From contig JAVXUO010003050.1 in NCBI GenBank assembly GCA_033065855.1, forward strand, positions 124,001 to 188,000: a DNA stretch of 64,000 nt. Reading direction: 5' to 3'. This document shows, one piece after another, positions 33,900-45,726 of the stretch (positions are counted from its first letter, which is position 1; every line of letters begins with the position of its first letter). The notes beneath the pieces are model-generated. The model was not told the DNA's origin and searched no databases. It saw nothing but the letters and a program-made list of their open reading frames with translations. Position numbers and translations under genes: made by a program. Source of the DNA: Escallonia rubra. Its lineage: Eukaryota; Streptophyta; Magnoliopsida; Escalloniales; Escalloniaceae.

Positions 33900-36800
33900 G
33901 GGATTCTGGACTTCTGAAGCATACGACTTGCTTATCGACAGGTTTTCTGATCTTTTCGCTAATCTTCCTTTTTTCGGAGGGTGGAGGGATTGGAGTTGAA
34001 TGTTGTTGGAAACCTTTAGAGTCATCAAAGTTTACCAGTCAAATAATGTTCTTCCTATGCTTATCACACAACAATGTTAAAAATTGCCAACAAAAAAAGT
34101 TGCTTTCTTCTGATCTACCCTTTAAGTTCGGTTATCAAAACTCGTCGCCTTTGACATTTTGACCTCCTTGTTTCATCATCCGATGATAAAACGCAAAGTA
34201 CGCCAGGAAAGCTGAGACCGGTGTTCTAAACATTGGGATGTTCTTTTGATGCAGCGTGGGCGCTTCACTTTCATTACATCGATGTAAATTGCCACGCAAA
34301 AGGTTGTCTTATTCACCATTATGAAGCAGAGCTACTTCAACATTGTGGAGAAAAATTGGTACCAAGCATTCGTTATACTCCTGCCCAGCTAAAAACAATT
34401 CCGAAGGAAACAGCGGCATTTTATGTTGCTGTTTGCTGATGTAAGTGTAAACAGCAACATCTGTTGTCTGATATGCTTTCAACTACCCTTGCATGCACTA
34501 ATTCATTCAACTACCAGAGATCCTACCTTGGCACCTCATAATAATATTTCTGCCATGACAACAACAAGCAGTCTGAATTAGCAGCAAGCAACGGACTTCG
34601 AAGAGCTACATCAATTGAAGATGAATTGCTCTAGCCAGCAGAAAGCACATTCGCCTACTGTCATTTCCAAAAACACCTTACAGATTCAGGCACTGTAGGC
34701 ATGTCTATTCACACTTTTCACCGGCCTCTCCCTTCTCAGTTCTCACCACTGTCACCAACCGAGACACCGACCGGCGGCCGGCGCCTCACTCCGGCAGCCA
34801 CGACGAACCCACTTCACTTCGGCTCACTCCTCCCGTCGGCAGTCGGCACCCAGCCACCCACGACGAACCCAACCCACGTCTGACGTCGGCAGTCGGCACC
34901 CACCGGCCACCTACGACGAACGGCGAACGCACTTCGGCGCGACGGGCGACGGCGCCTCACGGTCACGGGCTCTTCAGTCTTCACTCCAACGGATCTACGG
35001 CGACGGCGAGTCGGCGACGGAGAGTCTTCACTCTTCAGTCTTCACAGTTCACTCCAACAACGGTCCATGACCCCGGATCTACGCCGACGGCAAGTCGGCC
35101 ACTTCCGTTGTACTGTCTTCACCCCACGAGCCCCTCGGCGGCTCAGCTCCGGCGACCGGCGGCCAAAACTCCGGCGATATATATTTAGCATGAAATCCCT
35201 TGGATTCAGGCGTCAAGTTTCTCAGCACGCATCCTCTATGTATTCATGAAGAGAACTCCCCTTGTGACATGGTTCCCGTGGTCTATAAAACTTTCTTGAG
35301 AATTTGTCACTTATAAATTTGACCCTTCTCAACCAAGAAATGACGATCTCTGTACGATGGCACCATAAGCGAGCAAATGACAGTGTGAAGCTTCAATGAG
35401 GTGGAGCACTGTCGTTTTGGTTTTAAACAGGAGAAATTTTCATATAGTGCACTGTGGCTTTGTAATTTGCCTTTTGAATATAGGTCTTAATTAAAAGCTA
35501 ATGGACGAGATCTGCAGATGATCTAATGATGATGGTGATAAATAAAATTCAAGCGCGGAAGACTTACCATGACCAATCGCTCAGAGAAACAAGCGTAAAT
35601 TTGCAGAAAGTTCATTATACATATGGTGTTATTGCTGTCTCATTCTGAAATTCAGAATGAGCAGCAATAACACCATGACCAATTGCTCAGGTTGTAACGC
35701 TGTTACGGCGTAATGCACCCACTGATCATGTTAAAATCAAAACTAAGCAGAATTGTGTTGAATTATTGGAATTCCAGAATCTTCTGAATTGTCTACCTAC
35801 AGACATCGGTCAAGACCTCCGACTTGACTGTAGCCTTTCTGATTTTCGTCAATCAACACTTCGTCTATTGTTTTTCCCTTCAGTTCAGCTTTTTGAGCAT
35901 TTGGTATTATGGATAAATAAATAAATGTGGTAACAGGTTTTTCCGTAGGTTGATAACATTTGAAGCCAGTTCTAGTTTTGAGGAGACTTGGCCATGTTCC
36001 GATAGGAGCTCTTGCATGTTCCAAATGGAGCAATATATATCCGCAGAAACTCATTACAATATGTATGAGAACTGCAATCCCGTAAAACAGCAATTCAGCA
36101 TTAAACTTGCCAGAGGCATAAGAATACACAGTATGGTGTCGTTCTTGATCCACCATCCCATAATAACAGCCAGAGTCCTGCGATAGCCCCCCAAAAAAAA
36201 AAGCTCCTCCACTCCCCCAATCAAACTCGTCAATACTTGGGAGCTTAAAGTTCACCAAGGCTTTCACAAGTCTCACTATTAATTTTCTTCAATTTGCTGC
36301 ACTATTTTACTCATAATAATAATCATACCTAAGATCAAAGTCAACTGCAAGAATGGGCCAAGAACCCATCTTCAAGGCCAAAAGACATCCATTAAATACA
36401 GGATTAACCTTTCTATCTATGGTAAACTTGCTACAATAAGCATGCATGCTCAATAACCTCGAAACAAAATATATTTCAAGAACAACGCAGAAGAGCACAG
36501 ACGGCAATATCCCCGATATGCTGTTCACATCACCCTGAATAGCTCTAACCAGCCACTACGATATCTCATACACTACCCCAGCTTCAAGGTTATGTTTTTT
36601 ACCCTGGACACTTTTTTTTTGGGGGGGGGGGGGGCGGGGGGGTTGCTAGGTGGGGGGACGCTAAGAATTGGATGATCCCTAACCTAAAAGATGACAAATT
36701 TTATATGTGAATGGATTCCTTGCATAAAAGATCACCAGGATGGTCTCGAATAAAAATTGGAGTCCTGCAATGATATCTAAGTGGAACATGGAATCCCACA

Positions 36801-38041
36801 GCTCCCATCCACCGGTCTTTCTCCTATCTATTCTAGCGTGATAAGCTCACTGTTGTAATCTGAGCAAGAGAAGGGAAGAGAAGAAAGGGTGGGGGAGAAA
36901 GAGAAGAGCTTAACCTAAAGTTTTCCAGCTCTCTTCCCTGATAAAATGGTCAGCACAAAACTATAGTATCACCCAACTTCTGTCAGGTATCATCGGAAAA
37001 AAGAGAAAAAATAGCAAGAAAGGGAAGTGGAGGAATACATGCAAAAAAGTGTATTTGCAGTGCAGTGCAAGCTTCTCTAGTAACGGAGCTTGTTCATATA
37101 TTTCATTGGCAAAAAGTTCTTACAAATCTCATGACCAAGAAATTTTCCAACAAGAAATTTTCATGTTCCTTCCATGGTTCCAACAAGAAATTTTCTTCAA
37201 ATTAAAAGGAAAGAAGCACTGAATATCTAAAAGCATGTTCCTTCCATGATTGTGGAAGGAAAACAAAGAAAAAAAATGTCTGTACAATAATTTTCAAAAC
37301 GGTAAGAAAACACTGGAAGAAAATATGAAAACTGAAGCAAAATGTATTATAAAAGGCTGCTAAAAAACAAGAAACGAAGTACACTGGCCAAAAGTGAGGT
37401 GAAAATCCACGGAGAAAGGGGGCATCAATGATTAGACAAAGGAGCAAACAGAAGTCCTAGGACATGATACTGACACAAATAGTATGGAAATCTCAAAAAA
37501 GCACCAGATCTTAATGAGAAACCCTTAGAGAGGTGTTCCTGACCATAATTAACGTTCCTAACTTCTCCAACATTAGACAAAAGCTATTCCCATATGTTCT
37601 CAAAAAATCCAAGTACAATCACTGATCGATCCTGGTGAATCCTGAGAGACAACCTGCAAACTTCACATATAATCAAATGATATACATTCAATATACTAGC
37701 CTTCAACCTAAACTCCTACACTCTTCAATTTCTGATGATTAAGGCCATCACAGATGATAAGAAAGATCGACCATGGTTTCAAACGCCACACTAAGCATTA
37801 GAGAAACCAATCAACACACGACGCCACCATCATTTACAAAGAACCACAAATTGACTCCATCATATTCCCCAAATCATGAGAAACAGCAAAGGAACATAGA
37901 AACTAAGAAACACTTGAATTCAATGTATTGGATTATAACATGTAGCACCAAATATATGTATAGATAGACAAATACGAACAAAGCATCACTCCTTTTTATC
38001 ACAAGCACAGAAATAACGAACCCGAATCACTTCCTCCTTAA
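33900..38041. other. Intergenic, PPR to membrane-protein gene
   Basis: No supported gene. It holds a GC-rich block (about 34720-35180) with duplicated CGTCGGCAGTCGGCACCCA-type segments, the hairpin at 35623-35676, and a G tract near 36618-36642. A 159-codon minus-strand frame at 35797-36276 has no recognised domain and uncertain status. Confidence 0.45.
35623..35676. repeat. Near-perfect 26-bp-arm hairpin
   Basis: ATGGTGTTATTGCTG, one extra T, and CTCATTCTGAA are followed by a single A and then the exact reverse complement of the two blocks. The arms pair over 26 bp with one bulge and a 1-nt loop. A direct repeat CATGACCAAT(C/T)GCTCAG lies on both sides (about 35570 and 35674). Confidence 0.85.
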
Positions 38042-38635
38042 TCAAGCCACTTCTTTCGCCTGAGGCGGCACCACGGTGGTGACAGCCGCCGGGATCGCCA
38101 CATACCCCATCTTCTTAGGGCTGGTGTCATCTTCATCGTCGGCATCAGACTCGCTATCGAAGTCCTCCTCGTAGTCAAACCGCCTCGGCGAAAACAGCGA
38201 CCAGACCAGGTACATCGTGGCGGCGGTTAGCGCGCCGCAGCCGACTCCGAAGAGGAGCGCCCCGACCACGCTCATGATGTCCATGGTCCGATCGCGGACT
38301 GAACTGCCGACGGAGGCGTCGAATTCGAAGCCGGGTCGGTGGGGCTTGTGGACGTTGGTGTGGGGTCGGGCGAGGAAGATCGGGTTGTGGGATCGGAGGG
38401 AAGGTCTGGGGTTGGCGCTGTAGGACCTGATTTCGGTGAAGAAGAAGGTGAGCGATCGGGGTCCAGTGTTAGGGTTTTGGAGGGGGAAATTGTTAGGGTT
38501 TTGATCGAGGGAAAAAGAGGAGGTGGAGGAGATGAAGAGGATGGTGTTGCAAGGGCCGGGTCTTGCGGTGGCGGAGGTGGCGAGGAGGGCGAGGAGGGTT
38601 GTGAGGAGGACGAGGAGAGGGGGTTGAGTCGCCAT
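38042..38635 (-). CDS. Small single-pass membrane protein, function unknown
   Basis: Intronless frame of 197 codons from ATG 38635. Residues 1-24 (MATQPPLLVLLTTLLALLATSATA) form a clear signal peptide. A hydrophilic region of about 90 residues follows. A membrane segment lies at about 120-145 (DIMSVVGALLFGVGCGALTA...). The tail is acidic (DYEEDFDSESDADDEDD) and ends KKMGYVAIPA...PPQAKEVA. The layout predicts a type I protein with an acidic cytosolic tail. It has the look of a conserved plant family, but I cannot assign a name or role. A GA/CT repeat lies just upstream (about 38646-38672), as in many plant core promoters. Confidence 0.75.
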   Translation of the reverse strand: MATQPPLLVLLTTLLALLATSATARPGPCNTILFISSTSSFSLDQNPNNFPLQNPNTGPRSLTFFFTEIRSYSANPRPSLRSHNPIFLARPHTNVHKPHRPGFEFDASVGSSVRDRTMDIMSVVGALLFGVGCGALTAATMYLVWSLFSPRRFDYEEDFDSESDADDEDDTSPKKMGYVAIPAAVTTVVPPQAKEVA

Positions 38636-39290
38636 TGACGCGATGAGAGAGAGAGAGAGAGAGGAGAGAGGGCTCTTTGTGAGTGGAAATATCGGAGGCT
38701 TAGATAGAGGGTGGATTTAAGTGTCAGTTATAAACTACAGAGAAAACTATCCATAAGACCCCTTGAGGTTAGGGGTAATCTCTATCAATCCTGACTTTAG
38801 AAATGCTACCAGATATACCTCTTTCGTTATGACACATTTTGTATGGAGTAATATATTTCTTTTTTACTTATATCTGTATATAATATATATAAGTCGCCGT
38901 AATTCATACCATACACAAATTTCGAACTCATAGTCACCTTCTTCCCTCACCATCTGACTTCCGCCCAGGGACGAACCAACTGCATGACCGGGGGGCCACG
39001 GCAACTCCGAAATTTTTTGGAAGTTTTTTAACTAATAAAGAATCATATTTAAAATATTTGATGAAAATGTCACTATAATATCACATTAATGTATTAGAGT
39101 TTCTTTTTTGTTCTTTTTTTTTGTGCCATCGGCCGTCATAGTTTTTGTTTTTTTCTTACCCTTGCTCCATCATCATTCTTTCAAATTCCAAATTTTTAGA
39201 TCTCTAGATTACAAAGAAACATGAATAGATCAAGGTTAGCTCTTTGTTTTTAGTTTTAAATTCTTATAGTATGTTAACTTATGCATGTAC

Positions 39291-41255
39291 TGTGAGAACC
39301 CAACATTTATATGCTTTGATTTCATATTTTAGTATGATTAGATAAACCACTTTATGAGAAAATGGTTATGATGAATTATGCATGATAACATAATTGAATG
39401 TATGTTTAAATGTTAGACACCTTGAATTGAGTAAATTTTCTAAGAAGGCGGACGAAGTGCTAGAAATGGAAAAGAGTATTTGATATTTAGAAATTTTAAA
39501 TGATCACTTGGGATGACCAAAAATATTTTCAGAAGAGTTGGAAACGAAAAATGGTAAAACCATCAGCTGGGAGTAACCGGTTGTTGACTGGATTGCCTGT
39601 GAATTATTTTGCTTTTTGCAAAGAATTATGTCACCTCGTGCTTATGACGTGTCAACCTAGCATTGTGACACATCGTGCTTCGAGCCTTGTCGTACTTTAG
39701 TTAGCCTTGTCATGCTTGTTAGGTGGCACAACTATGTCTTGTCACCTCGTGCTTTGAGCCTTGTCGTGCTTGCTAGGTGGCACAACTGTGTCTTGCCACC
39801 ATGTGCTTTGAGCATTGTCGTGCTTGCTAGGTGGCACAACCGTGTCTTGCCACCTCGTGCTTTAAAGTCTCGTCGTGCTTGACTTTTCCACCATTCACCT
39901 CCACTTGACACCTCCTACTTGCTTCTAATTTGATATAAAAGACCCAATTGACATGCTTAAATTCTCTTACTCGTTTTTTGAGAGAAAAGTGCAAGAAAAG
40001 CAACCAAAAACCTCACAAAATCTAGAATTAAGGCTTGTTTTTTAAAGGGAAGCTTAAGCAGTTGATTTGGAAAGTTTCTATGAGTTTCAAACAGTGTTTT
40101 GAACGTGTTTTGAGGAGTATTTTGAAGGTGTTTCAAATCTGAAAATTGGGTTCTTTCATCTCTTCTTTAAGGTAAGATAATTAAAGCTTTTTAATGGGCT
40201 TTTAAGACATGAATATGGATATATGCTATGTTAGCGTAACTCTTTTAGTATGAATTCTTTGTCAAACTTTTAAATACTTGTTAGCGACTTGTTAATAAGT
40301 GAATCTATTCATGTTTAACATATTGGAGGTTATGGAAGACGTGAAATATGTTATGGTATGTGTGAATTATGAAATTATGTCAAATTAGACATGGTTAGAA
40401 TATGGCTTTGGACATGTTTGTTAAGTTCTATAATTGAAGCTCAATTGTGGAATATAAATGATTATGTTACATGTTCAAGATGTTATGAAGATGATGTTAC
40501 ATACTTTCATTGTAAGGGATGGTTGATATATTGTTGATGATTATTATGACACCCCATTCAAATGATTGGGGGTTGATTTGATTGTGTTTGAGTAGCGGTG
40601 CACCGTATGAGCCGAACAGTTGTATCTCCGACTGCTACCCGAGGCAGTATCGGTATTCAATTGTTTTCGGTTACTTTGCCTTTGGCCGAGGCAAAGGTTG
40701 TGATCTTATATCCCGGGTGTGGTGACATAAGGGTGGTCTATTGATGGGATTGAATTCGGGAATGGTAAACTCTTGTAATGCTCAACTAAGTGTGAACATT
40801 TTGATATGTGTTATGTGCACATGTAGAACTGCTTAATGTGATTGAACTGCAATAGCATGCATTATCAGTATTCTTGAGTTGAAAGTTACATTAAATGTCT
40901 TTGATTATCTTATTGAGCCAGTGGACTGACGGGTTTTTACCCATAATAACATTTTAGATCAAGGAGCCGGTCCCTCGAAAGGCAAGGAGAAGGTGTGAGG
41001 CACGGTGAGAAGACGGGCAAGGGGTCACTTGTACATTTGTGAATTAAGTTGTACTTACGTAGTACAGTATGTCAACTTTGAGATCTGGCAGAGAGCTTAC
41101 TAGGTGTGTTTTGTAATAGTAAACTCTTTAATTTTGTATAATATGGTTTGATTACCAAGTGAGTTAGAACGAGTTGTATTATCAGTATGATGTGATTAGC
41201 TTATGTGTCGTAATGCTCCAGCTGGGTTAAGATAACCTTAAGTTGGGGCGTTACA
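39291..41255. mobile_element. Solo LTR with TGTAC TSD
   Basis: It starts TGTGAGAACCC and ends GGGGCGTTACA, with TG...CA borders and a perfect 5-bp TSD TGTAC at 39286-39290 and 41256-41260. The length is 1965 bp. It contains a tandem array of about 62-bp units at about 39625-39885 (around CTTGCTAGGTGGCACAAC). There is no internal coding region, so it is best read as a solo LTR left by recombination between LTRs. The motif style suggests Ty3-type, but lineage is not certain. Confidence 0.75.
39625..39885. repeat. Tandem ~62-bp repeats inside the solo LTR
   Basis: Three to four copies of a unit containing CACCTCGTGCTTTGAGCCTT and TGCTAGGTGGCACAAC, diverging toward both ends. Confidence 0.75.
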
Positions 41256-41709
41256 TGTACTATTGCATGTCCTTGTATATTTAATAATCACATTAGTAAT
41301 GCATGTATACATGTAAGAGTTAAGTTTCTTTCATGCAAGATTGATAATTTATTGTTAACTAACCTTATCAAGTTAAATAAATCATTAGGAATAGTGAAAT
41401 TATGGTATTAAATAAATCATGTTTTATGTGAACTCGAACCTTTCGAACTCTTTTATGCTAGCTGTCAATTTTTTTTATTACTTTTTGGTCTCCCTTATTA
41501 GACTTCATGGGTCCAGCCCTGCTTTCACCTTTGCCATCAATCATTAGATTGCTGCAACATCACTATGGGCCACTATCACCTCAAATCCCAACCCTCATAT
41601 ATGCGTCTATGTGTAGATCTACATACAAATCAAACCACGGCCCTCAAATCCACATTCACCTCAAATCCAAACCTAAAGTATTTTAGTTGAATGTGTATGT
41701 GCAGATCTC

Positions 41710-42057
41710 TAGTGACCCGAAAGCAAGTTACATTGCTTATTGAAAGAAGGTCACAACTTAGCCCAAGTATATAAGTGTCTTGTCCCACATTGGTTATTTA
41801 GAGAAATATCACCTCTTAGCTCTAAATAAATATACATGGTCTTGTATTGTTTTGGGTCAAGAGAGAAAATCACAACAAAGAGTGGGGGTTAGGATTTTGG
41901 TTGTAACACTGCTGAATAGTGAAATCGAAATCTGGTCATACTCCAACCATATTGGTGAACCTTGTAATTCTTGTGTTGTACGTTTAATTTTTTTTTTTAA
42001 ATTTCTCGTTTCTTTGTTTTTCAATATATTGCTTCATAGTTGCTGCGTTTTGTAACA
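41710..42057 (+). repeat. 5' LTR of Copia element
   Basis: The shared part with the 3' LTR begins TAGTGACCCGAAAGCAAG and ends TTTTGTAACA. Relative to the 3' LTR it lacks about 17 bp (TTTTGTGAGGTTGTCTC region) and about 9 bp (GGACGTAG region). The true start could be TGTGTATGTG at 41692. Confidence 0.75.
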
Positions 42058-42118
42058 ACTGGTACCAAAGCTTGGGTTCGAGTTTTACTCACGTAGGTTC
42101 TATGTTTGAGTGGGAGTA

Positions 42119-43168
42119 ATGGCCGAAGAAGGTAAAGGAAAGATCGAGAAGTTTAATGGCATGAATTTCCAGTGGTGGAAGATGCAAGTTGAAGACTACT
42201 TGTATCAGAAGGATCTGTATCTACCGCTGGTGGGAGAGAAACCTGAAGCAATGAATGCGAACGAGTGGACAATTTTGGACAGAAAGGCGTTGGCTACAGT
42301 AAGGCTTAGCCTGACACCACAAGTAGCGTTCAATATCTCCAAGGAAAAAACTACTGTTGCTGTGATGAAAGCATTGGAGAAATTGTATGAAAAACCTTCT
42401 GCTTCGAATAAGGTATTTCTCATGAAGAAACTGTTTAATATGAGAATGTCTGAAAATGGTTCAGTTGTTGATCATCTAAATGATTTTAACGGTGTTACAA
42501 ATCAATTGGAATCTGTCGGCATTAATTTTGATGATGAAATTAGGGTTTTGTTGTTTTTGTGTTCACTGCTTGATAGTTGGAATAACTTGGTGACGACAGT
42601 GAGTAATTCTACTATCTCTGGAATGCTAACACTTAATGATGTTGTGAGTTCTGTGATGAATGATGAAATGCGGAGAAAGACAATTGGTGATGGTATATCA
42701 TCTAGTACTGCTTTGTCCGTGGAATCTAGAGGTAGACAGAATAACAAGCAGAATAATAAGGGAAGAAGTCCTACAAGAGGAAGATCAAAATCAAGAGGCA
42801 AGTCGAAGTCCAAAGGGAGAACCACAGTATGTTGGAATTGTAATAAGGAAGGTCATAAGAAAAATGATTGTACAGAACCAAAGAAGAAAAAAGGAGCAGG
42901 GGGAAGACAATGTGATGATGAAGAAGCAAACATGGTAAGTTCAAACGAACGGACATATGACGATTTTTGTCTTTCTGCTACAGTGGATGATAATTCCAAA
43001 GTGTGGTATGTAGACTCAGGAGCCTCGATTCATTATACACCTCATAGGGATTGTTTCAGTGATTATGTTCATGATGATTATAGACATGTGACTGTCGGGA
43101 ATGGATATCGGTGCAGCATTGTTGGAAAGGAAAAGTCAAAATTAAACTATCAAATAGAGGAACCCTAA
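42119..43168 (+). pseudogene. gag: Copia Gag and protease region
   Basis: The frame from ATG 42119 holds a UBN2/DUF4219-type Gag (FNGMNFQWWK near the start), a basic Arg/Ser/Lys-rich linker, a zinc knuckle C-x2-C-x4-H-x4-C (CWNCNKEGHKKNDC, about 42830-42871) and the aspartic protease motif YVDSGASIHY (about 43007-43036). The frame then shifts around 43110 and ends at 43168, so the polyprotein cannot continue. Confidence 0.8.
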
Positions 43169-44274
43169 TTTTGAATGATATTAGACATATTCCAGAACTG
43201 CAGAAGAACCTTATATCCGTCAGCAGGTTAGATCGTGAAGGCTATTTTGTGGCATTTGGTGAAAAACTATGGAAGGTGACCAAAGGGTCTACAGTGGTAG
43301 CAAGAGGAGAAATAGTAGGAACCCTATATACTCTTTTAGGCACCTATAACCACTCTATCTCTTTGGCTTCTACAGAAAATCTGAGGACTACATTATGGCA
43401 TCACAGGTTGGGACATTTAAGTAAGTGTGGTATGAGAATTTTACACTCAAAGAATCCGTTGCTAGGGATGAAGAACATTCAGTTGAATTTCTGCGAGGGT
43501 TGTGTCTATGGAAAGTAAAAGCGGGTCAGTTTTCGGAAGGATGGTAAAGAGAGGAAGACTGAAAGACTGGAGTTAGTTCATACAGATGTTTGCGGACCTA
43601 CTACAGTAAATTCTCTTGGAGGTAATTTCTACTTTGTTTCTTTTATAGATGATGCTAGTAGAAAGACCTGGATATATGCCATCAAACAGAAATCTGATGT
43701 TTATCACACTTTTAAGAAGTGAAAAGCTCTTGTTGAGAATGAAACATGGAACAAGGTAAAATGCCTAAAATCTGACAATAGGGGTGAGTATCGTGATGGA
43801 GGGTTCCAAGAATATTGTTCCAATAACGGTATCAGGTTAATAAGAACTGTTAAGAGGACACCTCAAGAAAATGGCTTAGCAAAGAGGACGAATCGAACCA
43901 TCATGAAAAAAGCAAGGTGCATGAGGATACATGTTGATTTACCTCTACAGTTCTGGGCAGCAGCTGTTGATACTGCTGTATATCTAATTAACAGAAGTCC
44001 GACCAGTGCTTCAAATGATGGTATTCCTGAAGAAGAATTGTCAGGTAAACCAGTAAATTATTATTTTCTGAGAATTTTTGGATGTATTACTTATGCTCAT
44101 ATTAATAAATATGAGAGGAAGAAACTTGATTCTAAATCTCAGAAGTGTGTATTTATTGGATATGGAGGTGATGAATATGGTAATCGTTTGTGGGATTACA
44201 AACATAACAAAATCATCAGGAGTAGGGATGTCATATTCGATGAATCACGGTTGTATAAGCATAGGTTACAATAA
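43111..44274 (+). pseudogene. Copia pre-integrase and integrase remnant
   Basis: A shifted frame reads the HHCC-type pre-integrase (HHRLGHLSKCG...CEGCVYGK) up to a stop at 43516. The integrase core follows with D (HTDVCGP), D (KSDNRGEY) and E (PQENGLA) visible, interrupted by a stop near 43719. The C-terminal part runs to the stop at 44274. This is a description of decayed element sequence; no intact protein is encoded. Confidence 0.8.
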
Positions 44275-44289
44275 CATGGAATTGAAAAA

Positions 44290-45195
44290 TAAGACAAGGA
44301 ATACATGGATTAATGAACTCAAGAAGAAGTTGGCAAGTACTTTCTCTATAAAGGACTTGGGAGAGGCAAAACAACTTCTTGGCATGAGGATAACTAGGGA
44401 CAGAAAATAGAAAAAAGTTATGGTTGTCACATGAAGAGTACATTGAGAAGGTTTTGAGGAGATTTAACTTGCATGCCTCTAAACCTGTGACGACTCCTTT
44501 AGCAGCCCACTTCAAGCTTTCAAAGGAGTTGAGTCCCAAGAACGGGGAGGATGAAGAATACATGGCACATGTACCGTACACCTCTGCTGTGGGAAGTCTC
44601 GTGTATGCCATGGTCAGTACAAGGCCGGATATTACACATGCAGTTGGAGTTGTGAGCAGATTCATGACAAACCCAAGAAAGGAACATTGGCAAGCAGTGA
44701 AGTGGATTATCAGGTATTTGAGAGGAACATCCAGGTTTTGCTTATGTTTTGAGGGTAATAACATATATGTGCGAGACTATGTAGATGCAGACCATGGCGG
44801 TGATAGAGACAACGAGAAAAGCACCACGTGATATGTTTTTTCTATAGGAGGGATTGCAGTAAGCTGGATCTCTAAGTTACAAAAGATTGTTGCATTGTCT
44901 ACAACAGAAGCAGAATATGTTGTTGTGACAGAAGCAAGCAAGGAAATAATTTGGCTTCAGAGGTTGTTGACACAGTTGGGATATGGGTAAGTAGATTGTA
45001 AGCTATGGACTGATAGTCAGAGTGCAATACATCTTGCCAAGAACTCAGCATTTCATTCGAGGACCAAAGATATTCAGTTGAGGTATCACTTTATACGGTC
45101 TCTGTTAGAGGATGGACAACTGAACTTGGAGAAGATTGAAGGCAACAAGAATCCCGCGGACATGTTAACGAAGTGGTTGACAGGCAAAAGTTGAG
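44290..45195 (+). pseudogene. Copia reverse transcriptase tail and RNase H remnant
   Basis: It starts within the late reverse transcriptase domain (FSIKDLGEAKQLLGM). It continues through the connection region (YTSAVGSLVYAMVSTRPDI) to RNase H (ALSTTEAEY and TDSQSAIHLA). The YxDD catalytic block and preceding palm and finger segments are missing. Stops occur near 44408, 44829 and 44989. Confidence 0.8.
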
Positions 45196-45351
45196 CCTAT
45201 GCTCAACTTTGATTAGTCTTCGTTGATGCTTCTTGGATGAGTATGACCAGCATTTGTGTGGAGTTTTAGCATTGGAGTTGTGTCAGTCTCCAAGTGGGAG
45301 ATTGTTGTATGTGGAGCCTGATTTTAATCCAGAGACATTGTTACAATGAGG

Positions 45352-45726
45352 TAGTGACCCGAAAGCAAGTTTTTGTGAGGTTGTCTCACATTGCTTATTA
45401 AAAGAAGGTCACAACTTAGCCCAAGTATATAAATGTCTTGTCCCACATTGGTTATTTAGAGAAATATTACATCTTAGCTCTAAATAAATATACATGGTCT
45501 TGTATTGTTTTGAGTCAAGAGAGAAAACCACAACAAATAGTGGGGGTTAGGATTTTGGTTGTAATACTACTGAATAGTAAAATCGAAATCTGGTCATACT
45601 CCAGGGACGTAGCCATGTTGGTGAACCTCATAATTCTTGTGTTGTGCGTTTAATTATTATTTTTTTTAAATTTCTCATTTCTTTGTTCTTCAATATATTG
45701 CTTCGTAGTTACTGCATTTTGTAACA
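45352..45726 (+). repeat. 3' LTR of Copia element
   Basis: Matches the 5' LTR with small indels. The purine tract CAAGTGGGAGA (about 45292-45302), about 50 bp upstream, could be the PPT, in which case the LTR would begin at TGTTG near 45303. Confidence 0.75.

Larger units (their letters stand above)
41692..45726 (+). mobile_element. Decayed Ty1-Copia retrotransposon
   Basis: Two related LTRs (about 41710-42057 and 45352-45726) bracket a PBS-like TGGTACCAAAGC (about 42060-42071), Gag, aspartic protease, GAG-pre-integrase, integrase, only the last part of reverse transcriptase, and RNase H. The reading frame is broken by a frameshift near 43110-43165 and by stops near 43516, 43719, 44408, 44829 and 44989. 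The catalytic core of reverse transcriptase is absent between about 44274 and 44290. The element is inactive. The order integrase before reverse transcriptase defines Copia. No clean TSD was seen; the 5' LTR may be shortened at its start. Confidence 0.85.

Noticed and set aside
35797-36276. 159-codon minus-strand frame
   Set aside because: No recognised domain, no clear start context, and other frames in the same stretch are also partly open. Kept only as an uncertain intergenic note.
42110-42118. GTG start for the Copia Gag
   Set aside because: An in-frame ATG follows at 42119 and suits the Gag N-terminus better.
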